NCBI GenBank assembly: GCA_017305935.1
Contig: JAFKJU010000012.1
Coordinates: forward strand, 180,567-244,566
DNA from: Hyphomicrobiales bacterium
GTDB taxonomy: Bacteria; Pseudomonadota; Alphaproteobacteria; Rhizobiales; Rhizobiaceae
DNA: 64,000 nt
Direction of reading: 5' to 3'
Below the pieces are notes generated by a model. The model had not been told where the DNA came from, did not search any database, and saw only the letters and a program-made list of their open reading frames with translations. The translations under genes and the position numbers were made by a program. Within the stretch, counting starts at the first letter, position 1. The number at the start of each line of letters is the position of its first letter. Shown here piece by piece: positions 45,102 to 53,780 of the stretch.

Positions 45102-46204
45102 GTCCCTCCCGCCTCTATGCGTTGTTGCGCAAGGAATTCATCCAGATGCGCCGCGACCGCGTCACCTTCGCGATGATGCTGGTCGTGCCGATCATGCAGC
45201 TCCTGCTGTTCGGCTTTGCCATCAATGACGATCCGCGCCACCTGCCGGCGGCGCTGGTCGCGCCGGTGCAGGGGCGGTTCACGCAAGGCATGGCGGTGGC
45301 CCTGAAAAATACCGGCTATTTCGACATCACCCACCCGAATGCGACCGGGGAGGAGGCCGAACGGTTGATCACCAGCGGCGCGGTCTCCTTCATCATCACC
45401 ATCCCGCCGGATTTCGAGCGCAAGGCGCTGGCCGGCGGCCGGCCGCAGATCCTGGTCGAGGCGGATGCGACCGATCCGGCGGCCTCCTCCGGCGCGGTCT
45501 CGGCGCTGTCGACCGTTGCCGCCAGTTTCGCGCAGCGGGAGATGGGAGCGGCCGCGACCGCCGGCCCGGATATCGTCGTCCACCGGCGCTACAATCCCGA
45601 AGCCATCATGCAATACAACATCGTGCCGGCGCTGCTCGGCGTCATCCTGCAGATGACGCTGGTGATGATGGCGGCGATGGCGCTGACGCGCGAAATCGAA
45701 CGCGGCACGATGGAGAACCTGCTGGCCATGCCGGCGACGCCGATGGAGATCATGATCGGAAAGATCACGCCCTTCATCGGTGTGGGCGCCGTGCAGGCGC
45801 TGGTCATCCTTGCGGCCGCGAAGGCGATCTTCGACGTGCCGTTCATGGGGTCGGCCGGCCTGCTGTTCGTCTGCATGCTGCTGTTCGTGCTGGCGCTGGT
45901 CCTGCTCGGCTATCTGATCTCGACGGTGGCGCGCACGCAGATGCAGGCGATGCAGCTTTCCATCTTCATTTTCCTGCCTTCCATCCTGCTCTCCGGCTTC
46001 ATGTTCCCGTTTCGCGGCATGCCGGATTGGGCGCAGGCGCTGGGCGAGGTGCTGCCGGTGACTCATTTCCTGCGCATGGTGCGCGCCGTGATGCTGAAAG
46101 GCGCCGGTTCCGCCGATATTGCCCCGGATTTCGCCGCCCTGCTGGTGATGGTCGCGGTGCTCGGCGCTCTGGCGCTGCTGCGCTTCCGCCGCACCCTTGA
46201 TTGA
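45098..46204 (+). CDS. ABC-2 type permease (YbhR/YbhS-like)
   Basis: A 368-residue permease. One N-terminal membrane segment (FAMMLVVPIMQLLLFGFAI), a large periplasmic domain (about 50-170) and five C-terminal segments with the ABC-2 signature region EIERGTMENLLAMPATPMEI. E. coli has two such permeases; here only one is present, so it probably works as a homodimer. The substrate is likely an amphipathic toxin (inference). Confidence 0.85.
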   Translation: MSPSRLYALLRKEFIQMRRDRVTFAMMLVVPIMQLLLFGFAINDDPRHLPAALVAPVQGRFTQGMAVALKNTGYFDITHPNATGEEAERLITSGAVSFIITIPPDFERKALAGGRPQILVEADATDPAASSGAVSALSTVAASFAQREMGAAATAGPDIVVHRRYNPEAIMQYNIVPALLGVILQMTLVMMAAMALTREIERGTMENLLAMPATPMEIMIGKITPFIGVGAVQALVILAAAKAIFDVPFMGSAGLLFVCMLLFVLALVLLGYLISTVARTQMQAMQLSIFIFLPSILLSGFMFPFRGMPDWAQALGEVLPVTHFLRMVRAVMLKGAGSADIAPDFAALLVMVAVLGALALLRFRRTLD

Positions 46205-46218
46205 TCGGCGGATGCCCA

Positions 46219-46285
46219 GAGCATTTCCAGCCGAAGTGTGATCGCTTCGGCGTCGGACAATGCGGTAAAAACAAAAAGAGAGAGC
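46219..46285. repeat. Rhizobial-type intergenic repeat (copy 2)
   Basis: AGAGCATTTCCAGCCGAAG leads into a stem GCCGAAG (46230-46236)/CTTCGGC (46245-46251) and ends TGCGGTAAAAACAAAAAGAG. It separates convergent genes, and on the minus strand the T-rich end could help terminate the acyltransferase. It shares words with 15151-15212 and 52707-52757. Confidence 0.6.
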
Positions 46286-46287
46286 CT

Positions 46288-47382
46288 TCAGCGCGCCAGG
46301 CGCCGCCCCAGCGCGATGCCCGGTTTTTCGACCAGCCGATGCAGCAGGTCGGAAGCGAGCAAAACCGCAGGCGGCGTCAGGATCGCCGTGAAGGCGACGG
46401 TCAAGGCATAGTCAAAGCCGATGACGGCGCAAAGACAGATGAGACCCTGGATGATCGGCACATGCACCAGATAGGTGCTGTAGGAGCGTGCTCCGAACCA
46501 CAGCGCCACCTTGCCATCCAGCAGCCGGCCGAGCCCGGCCGGCTTTCCTTCCGGTCCGCCTGCCCAGACCGAGGCGATCACCACCGCCCACAGCACGTAG
46601 TGGATCTGCGTGACATCGGCGACCAGCAGCAACCCGCCGAAGAGCAGCAGGGCAGCCCCCGGAAACGGAACCTTTCCGAACAGATAGGGTGTGGCCAGCC
46701 GGCTGACGATGCCGGTGGCGAACAGCGTCACGGCTCCGGGCAGGAAACTCGGCAACTGGAATTCGCCGAACATTCGCTGGTCGTAGGCGACCTGCGCCGC
46801 AATCGCGATGGCAACCAGAAGCAGGCGCGAGCCGGGCCTGGCGATCATCGCCATGACCAGCGGCGCCACCAGATAGAACTGCCACTCCAGCGACAGGCTC
46901 CAGGCCGGCGACAGGAAGAAGAATTGTGATTCGTAGAGGATATTGGTCGGGATTGCGCCATGCAGCAGGGTGACATGCGCCAGAAGATGCGCGTAGAGCC
47001 CGCCATCCTTCATGCTGGCGATCTGCGCATGCATATGCGGCCCGGCCGCCAGCGATGTCCCCCATGGCGAGGCGGTCAGCACCTCGAAGAACCAGAAGGT
47101 GGAGACGATGCCAAGCGCCAGGCAAACGAAGTAGACGGGATAGATGCGCATGAAGCGCCGGATCAGATACGCGCGGTAGGGTTCGCGCTTTTCGAGGATC
47201 AGGTGGCAGATCACGAAACCGCTGAGGATGATGAACACCTGCACGGCGGTATCGCCAAGATCGCGCAACGGCAGCAGGATCGGATATTCGTTGGTGATCT
47301 GGGTCAACTGCAGGATATGCGTGACGACGACCGTCCAAGCGAGCCAGCCGCGGGCGCCTTCCAAACCATCGAATCTCTGCAT
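46288..47382 (-). CDS. Acyltransferase family 3 membrane protein
   Basis: A 364-residue multi-span acyltransferase of the OafA type: RFDGLEGARGWLAWTVVVTH at the N-terminus with the family Arg and His, VQVFIILSGFVICHLILE, YLIRRFMRIYPVYFVC and a C-terminal SYSTYLVHVPIIQGL. A GGAAGGG ribosome site precedes ATG 47382. It is unrelated in close sequence to the acyltransferase at 29280. No polysaccharide genes are adjacent; the acceptor is unknown. Confidence 0.82.
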   Translation of the reverse strand: MQRFDGLEGARGWLAWTVVVTHILQLTQITNEYPILLPLRDLGDTAVQVFIILSGFVICHLILEKREPYRAYLIRRFMRIYPVYFVCLALGIVSTFWFFEVLTASPWGTSLAAGPHMHAQIASMKDGGLYAHLLAHVTLLHGAIPTNILYESQFFFLSPAWSLSLEWQFYLVAPLVMAMIARPGSRLLLVAIAIAAQVAYDQRMFGEFQLPSFLPGAVTLFATGIVSRLATPYLFGKVPFPGAALLLFGGLLLVADVTQIHYVLWAVVIASVWAGGPEGKPAGLGRLLDGKVALWFGARSYSTYLVHVPIIQGLICLCAVIGFDYALTVAFTAILTPPAVLLASDLLHRLVEKPGIALGRRLAR

Positions 47383-47504
47383 GACCCTTCCTGACGCGAA
47401 CCGGAACAGGCCGAAGCAGCGCCCCGACCTGACGCATCATGGGCGGCGGGCCGGGCGGCTGGCAATGCAAATCTTCCTGATTTCGGAGATCGGCATCGCG
47501 ATAT

Positions 47505-48284
47505 TCATCCGGTGATGCGCGCCAGCACCCGGTCGAGCGCCGTGCGCAGCGCGGCGGTGCCGCCATGGGTTTCGAAATCGTTGAAAACCTGCTCGTTGAG
47601 GCCGCCCTTGGTGGCGTATTCGCGGCTGAGATCGATGAAAGGCGTATCGACGGCGGCGACGGCGGAGCGGGAGAGCTCGGCAAACAGCGGGGCGATATAG
47701 GCACGGCCTTTCTGCTCGGCAAGGCCATGGTCGGCCAGCCACTCGTTGGTGCGGTGCATGATGCCGAAATAGCTGGCCATCACCGCGCTTGCCGCCGCCA
47801 ACAGATCGTATTCCTGCCGGGTTTCGCATTCCACGGTCGTCCCCATGGCCGTAAACAGCGCTGCCGTCAGCGCATCGGGCGGATAAATGGCGGTGACGCC
47901 GGCGCGGCGGGCGACGAAGGGCAACGGAATGGCCTGCGTCAGCCTCACATCGGCGCCGATCCATGACAACAGCCTGTCGCGGTCCGTGGCGGCGATAACG
48001 CTGATGACCCTTTGCCCGTCCCGGAATTGCAATGGCCGGATTACTTCCTCGGCGATCTGCGGCCGTACCGCCAGCACCAGCGTCTGGCAGGCTTCGACGA
48101 TCTCCGGGTTGTCGCCGGCGATGCGCACGCCCGGAAAATCCGCCGCCAGCCGTGCGGCGATCGCGGCATTGCGGGGCGAGACGACGACGGTTTCGACGAC
48201 CGGCATCGGCGCCAGCAGGCCGCGCACCATCGCCTCCGTGATCGCACCGGTGCCGATGAAGCCGATGGGTCCAGTTGCAAGCAT
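47505..48284 (-). CDS. Pyrroline-5-carboxylate reductase (ProC) family protein
   Basis: A 259-residue NAD(P)-dependent oxidoreductase. Rossmann start GPIGFIGTGAITEAMVRGLL, VLAVRPQIAEEVI in the expected place, and the C-terminal dimer domain with ATKGGLNEQVFNDFETHGG instead of the usual SPGGTTxAGL. It may make proline or act on another cyclic imine; the altered C-terminal motif argues for a specialised paralogue. The 122 bp before it on the minus strand go to the acyltransferase start downstream; they are not obviously one operon. Confidence 0.78.
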   Translation of the reverse strand: MLATGPIGFIGTGAITEAMVRGLLAPMPVVETVVVSPRNAAIAARLAADFPGVRIAGDNPEIVEACQTLVLAVRPQIAEEVIRPLQFRDGQRVISVIAATDRDRLLSWIGADVRLTQAIPLPFVARRAGVTAIYPPDALTAALFTAMGTTVECETRQEYDLLAAASAVMASYFGIMHRTNEWLADHGLAEQKGRAYIAPLFAELSRSAVAAVDTPFIDLSREYATKGGLNEQVFNDFETHGGTAALRTALDRVLARITG

Positions 48285-48320
48285 GAGAAATCCGCCTTGT
48301 TTTGCGAGAAGCCAAAAATA

Positions 48321-48400
48321 GACATGCTAAAACATGTCGCGCAAAAGTATGCAGCGCTTTTTCGACAACGACATGCGAAAAATCAAGGCTCTACAGCGCA
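48321..48400. repeat. Rhizobial-type intergenic repeat (variant copy)
   Basis: Hairpin GACATG-CTAAAA-CATGTC (48321-48338), followed by CGCGCAAAAGTATGCAGCG and ending AACGACATGCGAAAAATCAAGG. I recognise this word order as a repeat spread through Rhizobium intergenic regions. It lies in the proC-family promoter region. Confidence 0.55.
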
Positions 48401-48429
48401 AGCGGCTGCCTGAAAGATCGCGAGGCGTT

Positions 48430-49110
48430 TTAGACCAGGCCGCGCCGGTTCGCCTCGAGTGCTGCCTCAGCCCGTGTCGAGATGCCGAGCTTGCGATAGA
48501 TCGCCCGGATATGGGTGGAACAGGTATTGCGGGTGATTCCGAGGGCCACGCCGATATCCGCAGCCGTCAGGCCCTTGCCGAGCAGGCGCAGAATTTCCAC
48601 CTCGCGCCTGGTCAGGCGGTCGGCGCGCTCCTCCTCATCGGTGACCGGCGTGTTCGGCAGCTTGCCGCGGAAATAGGCGAGGATACGGTGGGCGATCTGC
48701 GGCGAGATCGGCGGTTCGTCGCGCTGGATGCGGCGCAACTGCTCGATGAGGTTTTCGGTGCGAACGCCTTTCAGCACATAGCCGCGCGCCCCCGCCGCCA
48801 GCGCGTTGAACAGCGTCTGGTCGTCGTCGAAGATGGTGACCACCACCGGCATCGTGCCCGGGAAATTGCGGGCGATGGTCTGGATGACGTCGATGCCGTT
48901 GCCATCGGGCAGGTTGATGTCGATCAGGGCGAGATCGATGGACTGGCCGCTGGCCTGCGCCTTCGCCAGCAGCGCCTCGGCCTCAGCGCAGGTGGCGGCA
49001 GCAAGCGCCTTGGCTCCCTGGAAATGCAGGCGCAGGGTTTCGCAAATCCATTGCCGCGTTTCGCGGTTGTCCTCCAGCACGAGAACGGTGTGCATCGGCG
49101 TGGCATCCAT
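48430..49110 (-). CDS. LuxR/NarL-family response regulator
   Basis: A 226-residue two-component regulator. Receiver domain at about 1-125 with the acidic pair near LVLEDNRE and the phosphorylation Asp in LALIDINLPDGNG; Lys in VLKGVR. C-terminal LuxR helix-turn-helix LTRREVEILRLLGKGLTAAD, then IGVALGITRNTCSTHIRAIY. It lies 2 bases after the stop of its cognate kinase. Confidence 0.87.
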   Translation of the reverse strand: MDATPMHTVLVLEDNRETRQWICETLRLHFQGAKALAAATCAEAEALLAKAQASGQSIDLALIDINLPDGNGIDVIQTIARNFPGTMPVVVTIFDDDQTLFNALAAGARGYVLKGVRTENLIEQLRRIQRDEPPISPQIAHRILAYFRGKLPNTPVTDEEERADRLTRREVEILRLLGKGLTAADIGVALGITRNTCSTHIRAIYRKLGISTRAEAALEANRRGLV

Positions 49111-49112
49111 GA

Positions 49113-51338
49113 TCAGCCTCCCACCTTTTGCGGTTCGAGCGGCAGCGTGACCCGCAACGTGTAGAAACCGTCCGCCCAGCGCACGGCCAAGTCGCCGTCC
49201 AGTTGTGTCATGCGCTGGCGGATATTGCCGGAGCCGAGGCGAGTGCCGGCGCGATGCGGATCGGCCTCGTCCGGTCTGCCGGCGGGATTGACGATCTCGT
49301 GGACCAACTCGCCGAGACGCTCCTGCGTGCTGATGCGGATTTCGCCGGGACTGCCATGCTTCAATGCGTTCGACAGCGCCTCACGATGCACGGCATTGAA
49401 ATTGCGATGGGTATGATAGGGCAGGATGCGTTCGGAATCGTCGGCATTTCCCAGTGGCCAGGTGAGTGTGAAGCCGTGCTGCTCCACCCGGTTGCGCGTC
49501 TCGTGACGCAGATGGCCGATGAATTCCGACAGCACGACCTGTCGGCCCGAGAGGCCGCTGGCGATCTGGCGGATATCGGAAAGCGCATCGATGATCGCCT
49601 CCTGCCGATGCGTCTCGTTGCGCGCATGCAGGCCTGAAAGCAGATGCGCGCCGACATCGTCATGCAGATCCATGGCGATGCGCCGCCGCTCCTCGATCAC
49701 GCCCTGCTCATAGGACAGGCGATCCCGCTCGGCCGATTCAACCAGGCTTGCGAGCTGCATCACCAGCGCCAGGTCGCGATTGTCGAACAGACGCCCGCCG
49801 CCGCCGGCAAGCCGCAGGCGCAGCCCGGTCGACCAGGAATAGGGCGGGATTTCCAGTCCCAGGCCTTCGTCGAGAAGTCGTGGGGCGGAGCCTTCCGTAC
49901 TGGCGATCATTTCGCGGTGGGAAGGCTCGAAGTGGTCCTCGATGACCGCGATCCAGCTTTCCTGCTTGGCTGCGGCGGTCGCCTGAAAGGCGACGGCATT
50001 GGTCTGGTGGTAGAGTTTCGCCAGTTCCGGCGGCCGCTCCTGCAGCACACGGCGCAGCGCCAGGTCGCGCCCGGCGATATAGAGAATGCCGGCCGCCAGC
50101 ACCGCCAGTCCCAGCGAATGCGTCGGCGACAGGCTGAGCAGGTAGGCGATGGCCAGATCGGCCGTCAGAACGGCGACGATCACCGCCACATAGAACATCA
50201 GTCGATAGGCCCAGCGCCCGAGATCGAACAGCCGGTACCGCATGATGCCGATTGCCGTCGCCGCATAGATGGCCGCCAGCGGAACGAAGGCGGCGCTCTG
50301 CGAGATCACCACTTCGATGCCGAGCACGACCGGCACGGTCACGAACAGCACGAAGGATCCTGCGCCAAGCAGCACCGAGACACCGAGCCAAAGCATCACC
50401 GCCCGGTCGGCGGGATTGGCGCGTGTGGCGCAATACTGCCATGCGACCAGCACGACGATACCGACCAGTAGAATGACGACGCTATTATGCGGCGTGGCGA
50501 GCGCATGTGGCAGTAGCTCCAGCCGATAGGCCGCCATGTGCAGATAGCAGAACAACGGAACGGGCCAGAGATATTTCCAGCCGAGCAGCCGCACCGGATA
50601 GACAGCGAACAGATAGATCGCCCCGATGCCGAAGAGAAAGGTGCTGCTCTGGTTCAGCAGTGACAAAATGTGAAACAGATCCGGCGGGAGGGCGAGATCG
50701 CGGGTGCTGTAGACCGCCGCCGCCAATGCTGCGCCGGCCGCGCCCAGTCCCGAAACCGCAAAGGCGGCGGCGGGCCCGTTTCCGGATCGCAAAGTCACCA
50801 GAAAGGCAGCGACGAGCAGAATGCAGAAGGCCGCACCAATCTGCAGCCAGAAATCGGGATCGAGATCCGCCGGCGTCCGGGGCTCGACGGTCAGGATCGT
50901 CTTCGAGACAGCCTCGCCGGGCCGGGCGTAGACGACGCCGAAACCACCCTCGCTTAGCAGCGCCGTCATCAAGCCTTGGCGGTTGAAGAACCGGTTGCTG
51001 GCCGCATAGGAGGGAAGCATGTCCGGCTCTTCAATGAAATCCTCGTCCTCGAAGGCGATGGCGCGATCCGGCCGCTGCCGCGCGAAAGCCCTGAAATCGT
51101 CGGCCGTGGACATTGCCGCGACGTCCGTTCCGACGCCGTAGAGGCCCAAGATCGATGCGGGAGTGCCGTCGATCCGGCCGACATAGCCGCCATCGATGCC
51201 GGCGCGGGCGCCGATGGGGATGTCGAGTCCCGTCCGCTTCTGCTGCACGGCCAGGACGAAGACGAGAAAGATCGACAACGCGATCGACACGAGCCAGAGA
51301 AACAGCCGCGAGGCCGGAGACAGCGACCAGCCCGCCAT
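49113..51338 (-). CDS. Membrane sensor histidine kinase, HisKA_3 (NarX/DegS-type) family
   Basis: A 741-residue kinase. TM1 is at about 11-30, followed by a periplasmic/PDZ-like region to about 165 and about eight further membrane helices (about 165-430) resembling 7TM sensor modules. The HisKA_3 H-box is ERRRIAMDLHDDVGAHLLSG, and the ATPase N-box is HREALSNALKHG. The G region GSGNIRQRMTQLDGDL is short. No ligand can be read. Kinase and regulator are co-transcribed and lie divergent from the DUF4214 gene, a possible target. Confidence 0.83.
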   Translation of the reverse strand: MAGWSLSPASRLFLWLVSIALSIFLVFVLAVQQKRTGLDIPIGARAGIDGGYVGRIDGTPASILGLYGVGTDVAAMSTADDFRAFARQRPDRAIAFEDEDFIEEPDMLPSYAASNRFFNRQGLMTALLSEGGFGVVYARPGEAVSKTILTVEPRTPADLDPDFWLQIGAAFCILLVAAFLVTLRSGNGPAAAFAVSGLGAAGAALAAAVYSTRDLALPPDLFHILSLLNQSSTFLFGIGAIYLFAVYPVRLLGWKYLWPVPLFCYLHMAAYRLELLPHALATPHNSVVILLVGIVVLVAWQYCATRANPADRAVMLWLGVSVLLGAGSFVLFVTVPVVLGIEVVISQSAAFVPLAAIYAATAIGIMRYRLFDLGRWAYRLMFYVAVIVAVLTADLAIAYLLSLSPTHSLGLAVLAAGILYIAGRDLALRRVLQERPPELAKLYHQTNAVAFQATAAAKQESWIAVIEDHFEPSHREMIASTEGSAPRLLDEGLGLEIPPYSWSTGLRLRLAGGGGRLFDNRDLALVMQLASLVESAERDRLSYEQGVIEERRRIAMDLHDDVGAHLLSGLHARNETHRQEAIIDALSDIRQIASGLSGRQVVLSEFIGHLRHETRNRVEQHGFTLTWPLGNADDSERILPYHTHRNFNAVHREALSNALKHGSPGEIRISTQERLGELVHEIVNPAGRPDEADPHRAGTRLGSGNIRQRMTQLDGDLAVRWADGFYTLRVTLPLEPQKVGG

Positions 51339-51697
51339 GGCGCTAGCGCCATCGCCCGATCACGGACAGGACATTGCGTCGCCGGTCCGCGCCCGGCGCC
51401 GTTCGTCGGCCATGCCATGGTTCGATGCAAGTCAAGTTCAAAATCCCCACTCGGCGAAACCGCTTTCCGCACTGGCGGTCGCATGCCCGAAACAGTTTAA
51501 CGACCTGTTTCCTCTTGGCAATCGTCGCGTGCCGAATTTGTGTTCAGCGCCTGTGCCAACGCGGCGTATTGCATTCGGGCAGGGATTTCCCTCACCTGAA
51601 TGGGTGAGGAAATGTTGTTTATCTATCAAACTATTAACCGCCAAATTGACAGGTCTGGCTCTGCCATTTCTATTCGGCCGAAACAGGAGGGTAATAC
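51339..51697. promoter_or_regulatory. Divergent promoter region with hairpin
   Basis: A 359-bp gap between the sensor kinase and the DUF4214 gene, AT-richer in the last 120 bases. CCTCACC (51590-51596) pairs with GGTGAGG (51603-51609) around TGAATG, and the stem extends on both sides through TTTC/GAAA with one bulge. It may act as an operator or 5'-leader hairpin. No reading frame of interest. Confidence 0.4.
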
Positions 51698-52588
51698 ATG
51701 ACGACTGGACTGACGATCGGCGATCTCTCGGGACTCATTCAACTTGCAAAATCCGGCGTGGCCGGCTTGAACATCACGGATTTCGACGCGCTTTTCGACA
51801 AGATCAAGGAGCTGATGCGCGCCTTCAACCAGCTCACGCCGGAACTCGAAGCCAATCTCGACCTGGCCCGGCAGGAGCTGAAGGCCAATCCGGAACTTTT
51901 CTCCATCGGCAAGGCGGAATTCGTGAACTCCGTCGATGCGCTGCTCGCCAAATATCCGGCAAGCACGCCGTTGGCCGATATTCCCGAATTCCACGGCGGC
52001 ACGACCACGCCGCCGACCGGTCCGGGCACCGGTACCGGCACGGGTGCGCCGGGCGACATCGATTTCGCCAAGCTGGAAAAGCTGTTTGCGGATGTCAGCG
52101 TCAAATACGATCCGGTGACGCATAAGGTGACGGTTGTCGGCGCCGGCTATGAATTCGAGCGCGTCGGCGTCGAACGTCTCGAATTCAAGGACGGTTTCCT
52201 GGCCTTCGACACCGATGGCCATGCCGGACAGGTCTACCGGCTTTACGAAGCCTTCGGCCGCGCCGGTGAGGCGCAGGGCCTCGGCTACTGGATCAAGGCG
52301 CTCGATTCCAGCCAGACGGATCTGCCGACCATTGCCAAGCACTTCATTGCCTCTAACGAATTCACCTCGATTTTCGGCAATGCACAGACGCTCTCGAATT
52401 CGGATTTCGTGTCCGCGCTCTACACCAAGATTTTCGACCGCGCCCCGGATGCGCCAGGCCTGAATTACTGGATCAATGCGCTGGCAAGCGGTGCCCAGCG
52501 CGACCAGGTTTTCGTGGCCTTCACCGAAAGCGCCGAGATCCAGTCCCTCGTCGCCGCGGACGTCAAGGACGGCATCTGGTACGTCTGA
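51698..52588 (+). CDS. DUF4214 domain-containing protein, probably secreted
   Basis: A 296-residue acidic protein. N-terminal helical part (about 1-105), a Thr/Gly/Pro-rich linker (TTTPPTGPGTGTGTGAPG), then two DUF4214 copies (about 175-285) with the patterns VYRLYEAFGRAGEAQGLGYW and LYTKIFDRAPDAPGLNYW. There is no Sec signal; such proteins are often exported by type I secretion or found in S-layer-associated proteins. The start follows AGGAGG. A strong hairpin follows the stop. Confidence 0.75.
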   Translation: MTTGLTIGDLSGLIQLAKSGVAGLNITDFDALFDKIKELMRAFNQLTPELEANLDLARQELKANPELFSIGKAEFVNSVDALLAKYPASTPLADIPEFHGGTTTPPTGPGTGTGTGAPGDIDFAKLEKLFADVSVKYDPVTHKVTVVGAGYEFERVGVERLEFKDGFLAFDTDGHAGQVYRLYEAFGRAGEAQGLGYWIKALDSSQTDLPTIAKHFIASNEFTSIFGNAQTLSNSDFVSALYTKIFDRAPDAPGLNYWINALASGAQRDQVFVAFTESAEIQSLVAADVKDGIWYV

Positions 52589-52600
52589 CACTGGAAGTAT

Positions 52601-52623
52601 CCCGGAGCGTTCTGCGCTCCGGG
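52601..52623 (+). terminator. Hairpin terminator after the DUF4214 gene
   Basis: CCCGGAGCG (52601-52609) pairs perfectly with CGCTCCGGG (52615-52623) around TTCTG, 12 bases after the stop. A T-run lies about 27 bases further on, later than in a textbook terminator. Confidence 0.65.
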
Positions 52624-52706
52624 CGCCGCGGGGCATTGATCCTGATCTGATCTTTTTTTAGGAAAGACGAGCCGCAGGAAGGCGCTGGCGGGTATCGGCA
52701 GATCCG

Positions 52707-52757
52707 GCTAGCGAACATGTCCAGCCGAAGCAGGACGGCTGCGGCGTCAGACAAGAT
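52707..52757. repeat. Rhizobial-type intergenic repeat (copy 3)
   Basis: The words CCAGCCGAAG and CGGCGTCAGACAA match those at 46227-46259 in order and spacing. Both copies would encode the same mini-peptide pattern on the minus strand (MSDAxAxxLRLxM), which shows they are homologous. Confidence 0.55.
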
Positions 52758-52760
52758 ATC

Positions 52761-53102
52761 CTAATCGCTGCCGTGGCGCGGGCTGGCGCCGAGGCGCGCC
52801 AGCACCTTGCCCGGAATGCCGTAGCGCTGGATGACATCGCGGCCGTTGCGCAAGCCGCAGACCTCCCGGTGGATGAAAAAAGCCCAGACGGCTTGCGCCG
52901 CCTTGTCGACGAGCCGCTCTTGTTCGATGGTTTCCAGTTCCTTTGCCTCGCCTGCGGCAAGCGCCGCGAGCGCGGCCTCGACCGAAACCCCGTGCCGTCC
53001 GAGCGTGCTGGCCCGCTCGGACATCAATTCATATTCCAGGATGCCGAGGCCGGTTTCAGTAAGGTTGAACGAAGTAAAATTCCGCGGTGGGCGAACCGTC
53101 AT
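52761..53102 (-). CDS. Small conserved protein (DUF6665-like)
   Basis: A 113-residue protein with helical character. Recognisable stretches are GLGILEYELMSERASTLGRH, LVDKAAQAVWAFFIHREVCG and DVIQRYGIPGKVLARLG. These resemble a small rhizobial family I believe is named DUF6665; function unknown. ATG 53102 is taken because a GGAGAACGAG stretch precedes it. Confidence 0.55.
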   Translation of the reverse strand: MTVRPPRNFTSFNLTETGLGILEYELMSERASTLGRHGVSVEAALAALAAGEAKELETIEQERLVDKAAQAVWAFFIHREVCGLRNGRDVIQRYGIPGKVLARLGASPRHGSD

Positions 53103-53256
53103 TCTCGTTCTCCGCATGGCTGCCTCGACCGTCGTTTTCTTCAAACGATCCGGCGTTTCCTGCCGGTAAGGTGTGTCGCAGGCGCGGCAATTTCAATGTG
53201 AAATCGAGACCAAAGGCTGATTTTCACGGCAGGTCGCGCTTGGATCGCACAACCTT

Positions 53257-53478
53257 TCAGTCGCCCGAAATCAAGCCGTCGAACACTTCGAGCAGGGCAT
53301 CCACGATTGCCTGGCCGAGCGCATTTGCGGTCTCGGCGATGCGTTCGTCGCTGGGATCGCGCGCCGCCACTGCGAAGTCGCCGCCCTGATTGGCCACGAT
53401 CGCCCGGGCGCGCTCGATGGCCCATTGGGCAAAATCGCTGCGGTTCGAAATCGTCATTGTCTCGGTCGATTCATCCAT
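53257..53478 (-). CDS. Small hypothetical protein
   Basis: A 73-residue acidic, mostly helical protein (FAQWAIERARAIVANQGGDF; ANALGQAIVDALLEVFDGLI). No domain recognised. Start ATG 53478 or, seven codons later, a second ATG. It lies upstream of, and divergent from, nosR. Confidence 0.4.
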   Translation of the reverse strand: MDESTETMTISNRSDFAQWAIERARAIVANQGGDFAVAARDPSDERIAETANALGQAIVDALLEVFDGLISGD

Positions 53479-53684
53479 TTTCGTGGTCTTTCGAGCTGGA
53501 GTGTAAACAGAAGATCGGACTGGTGTAGCCCATTCGAACCGCTTCCGTCCACGCATCGAACCGGCCGACGTCGGAAGGGCTGCTGTTCACTCATGAGCCT
53601 GAGACCGGCAGAGTGCGGGATTCTATCGGCGATTTATATTTCTTTTCAGTGGTTTGCATCTTGTTTACACACTCTGCCCGCAGT

Positions 53685-53704
53685 TCTTTGCGCTAGCGCA
53701 AAGA
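53685..53704 (+). promoter_or_regulatory. Crp/Fnr-type box upstream of nosR
   Basis: A perfect 20-bp palindrome with core TTTGCGCTAGCGCAAA (TTTG-N8-CAAA), centred 87 bp before the nosR start. The TTGCG/CGCAA arms are those of the Nnr/Dnr class rather than the Fnr TTGAT half-site. The surrounding 300-bp gap otherwise holds only promoter-like AT-rich sequence. Confidence 0.82.
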
Positions 53705-53780
53705 GTTGGGCCGGCAAACATCTACTTTCCCGGTCGAAAGACGCGCTCCGCGATTCCATCGGGGCCGATGCAGGTGATGT

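Noticed and set aside
44810..46066. 418-codon minus-strand frame opposite the efflux permease
   Set aside because: Low-complexity His/Arg/Asp-rich translation, opposite a permease with clear membrane segments.
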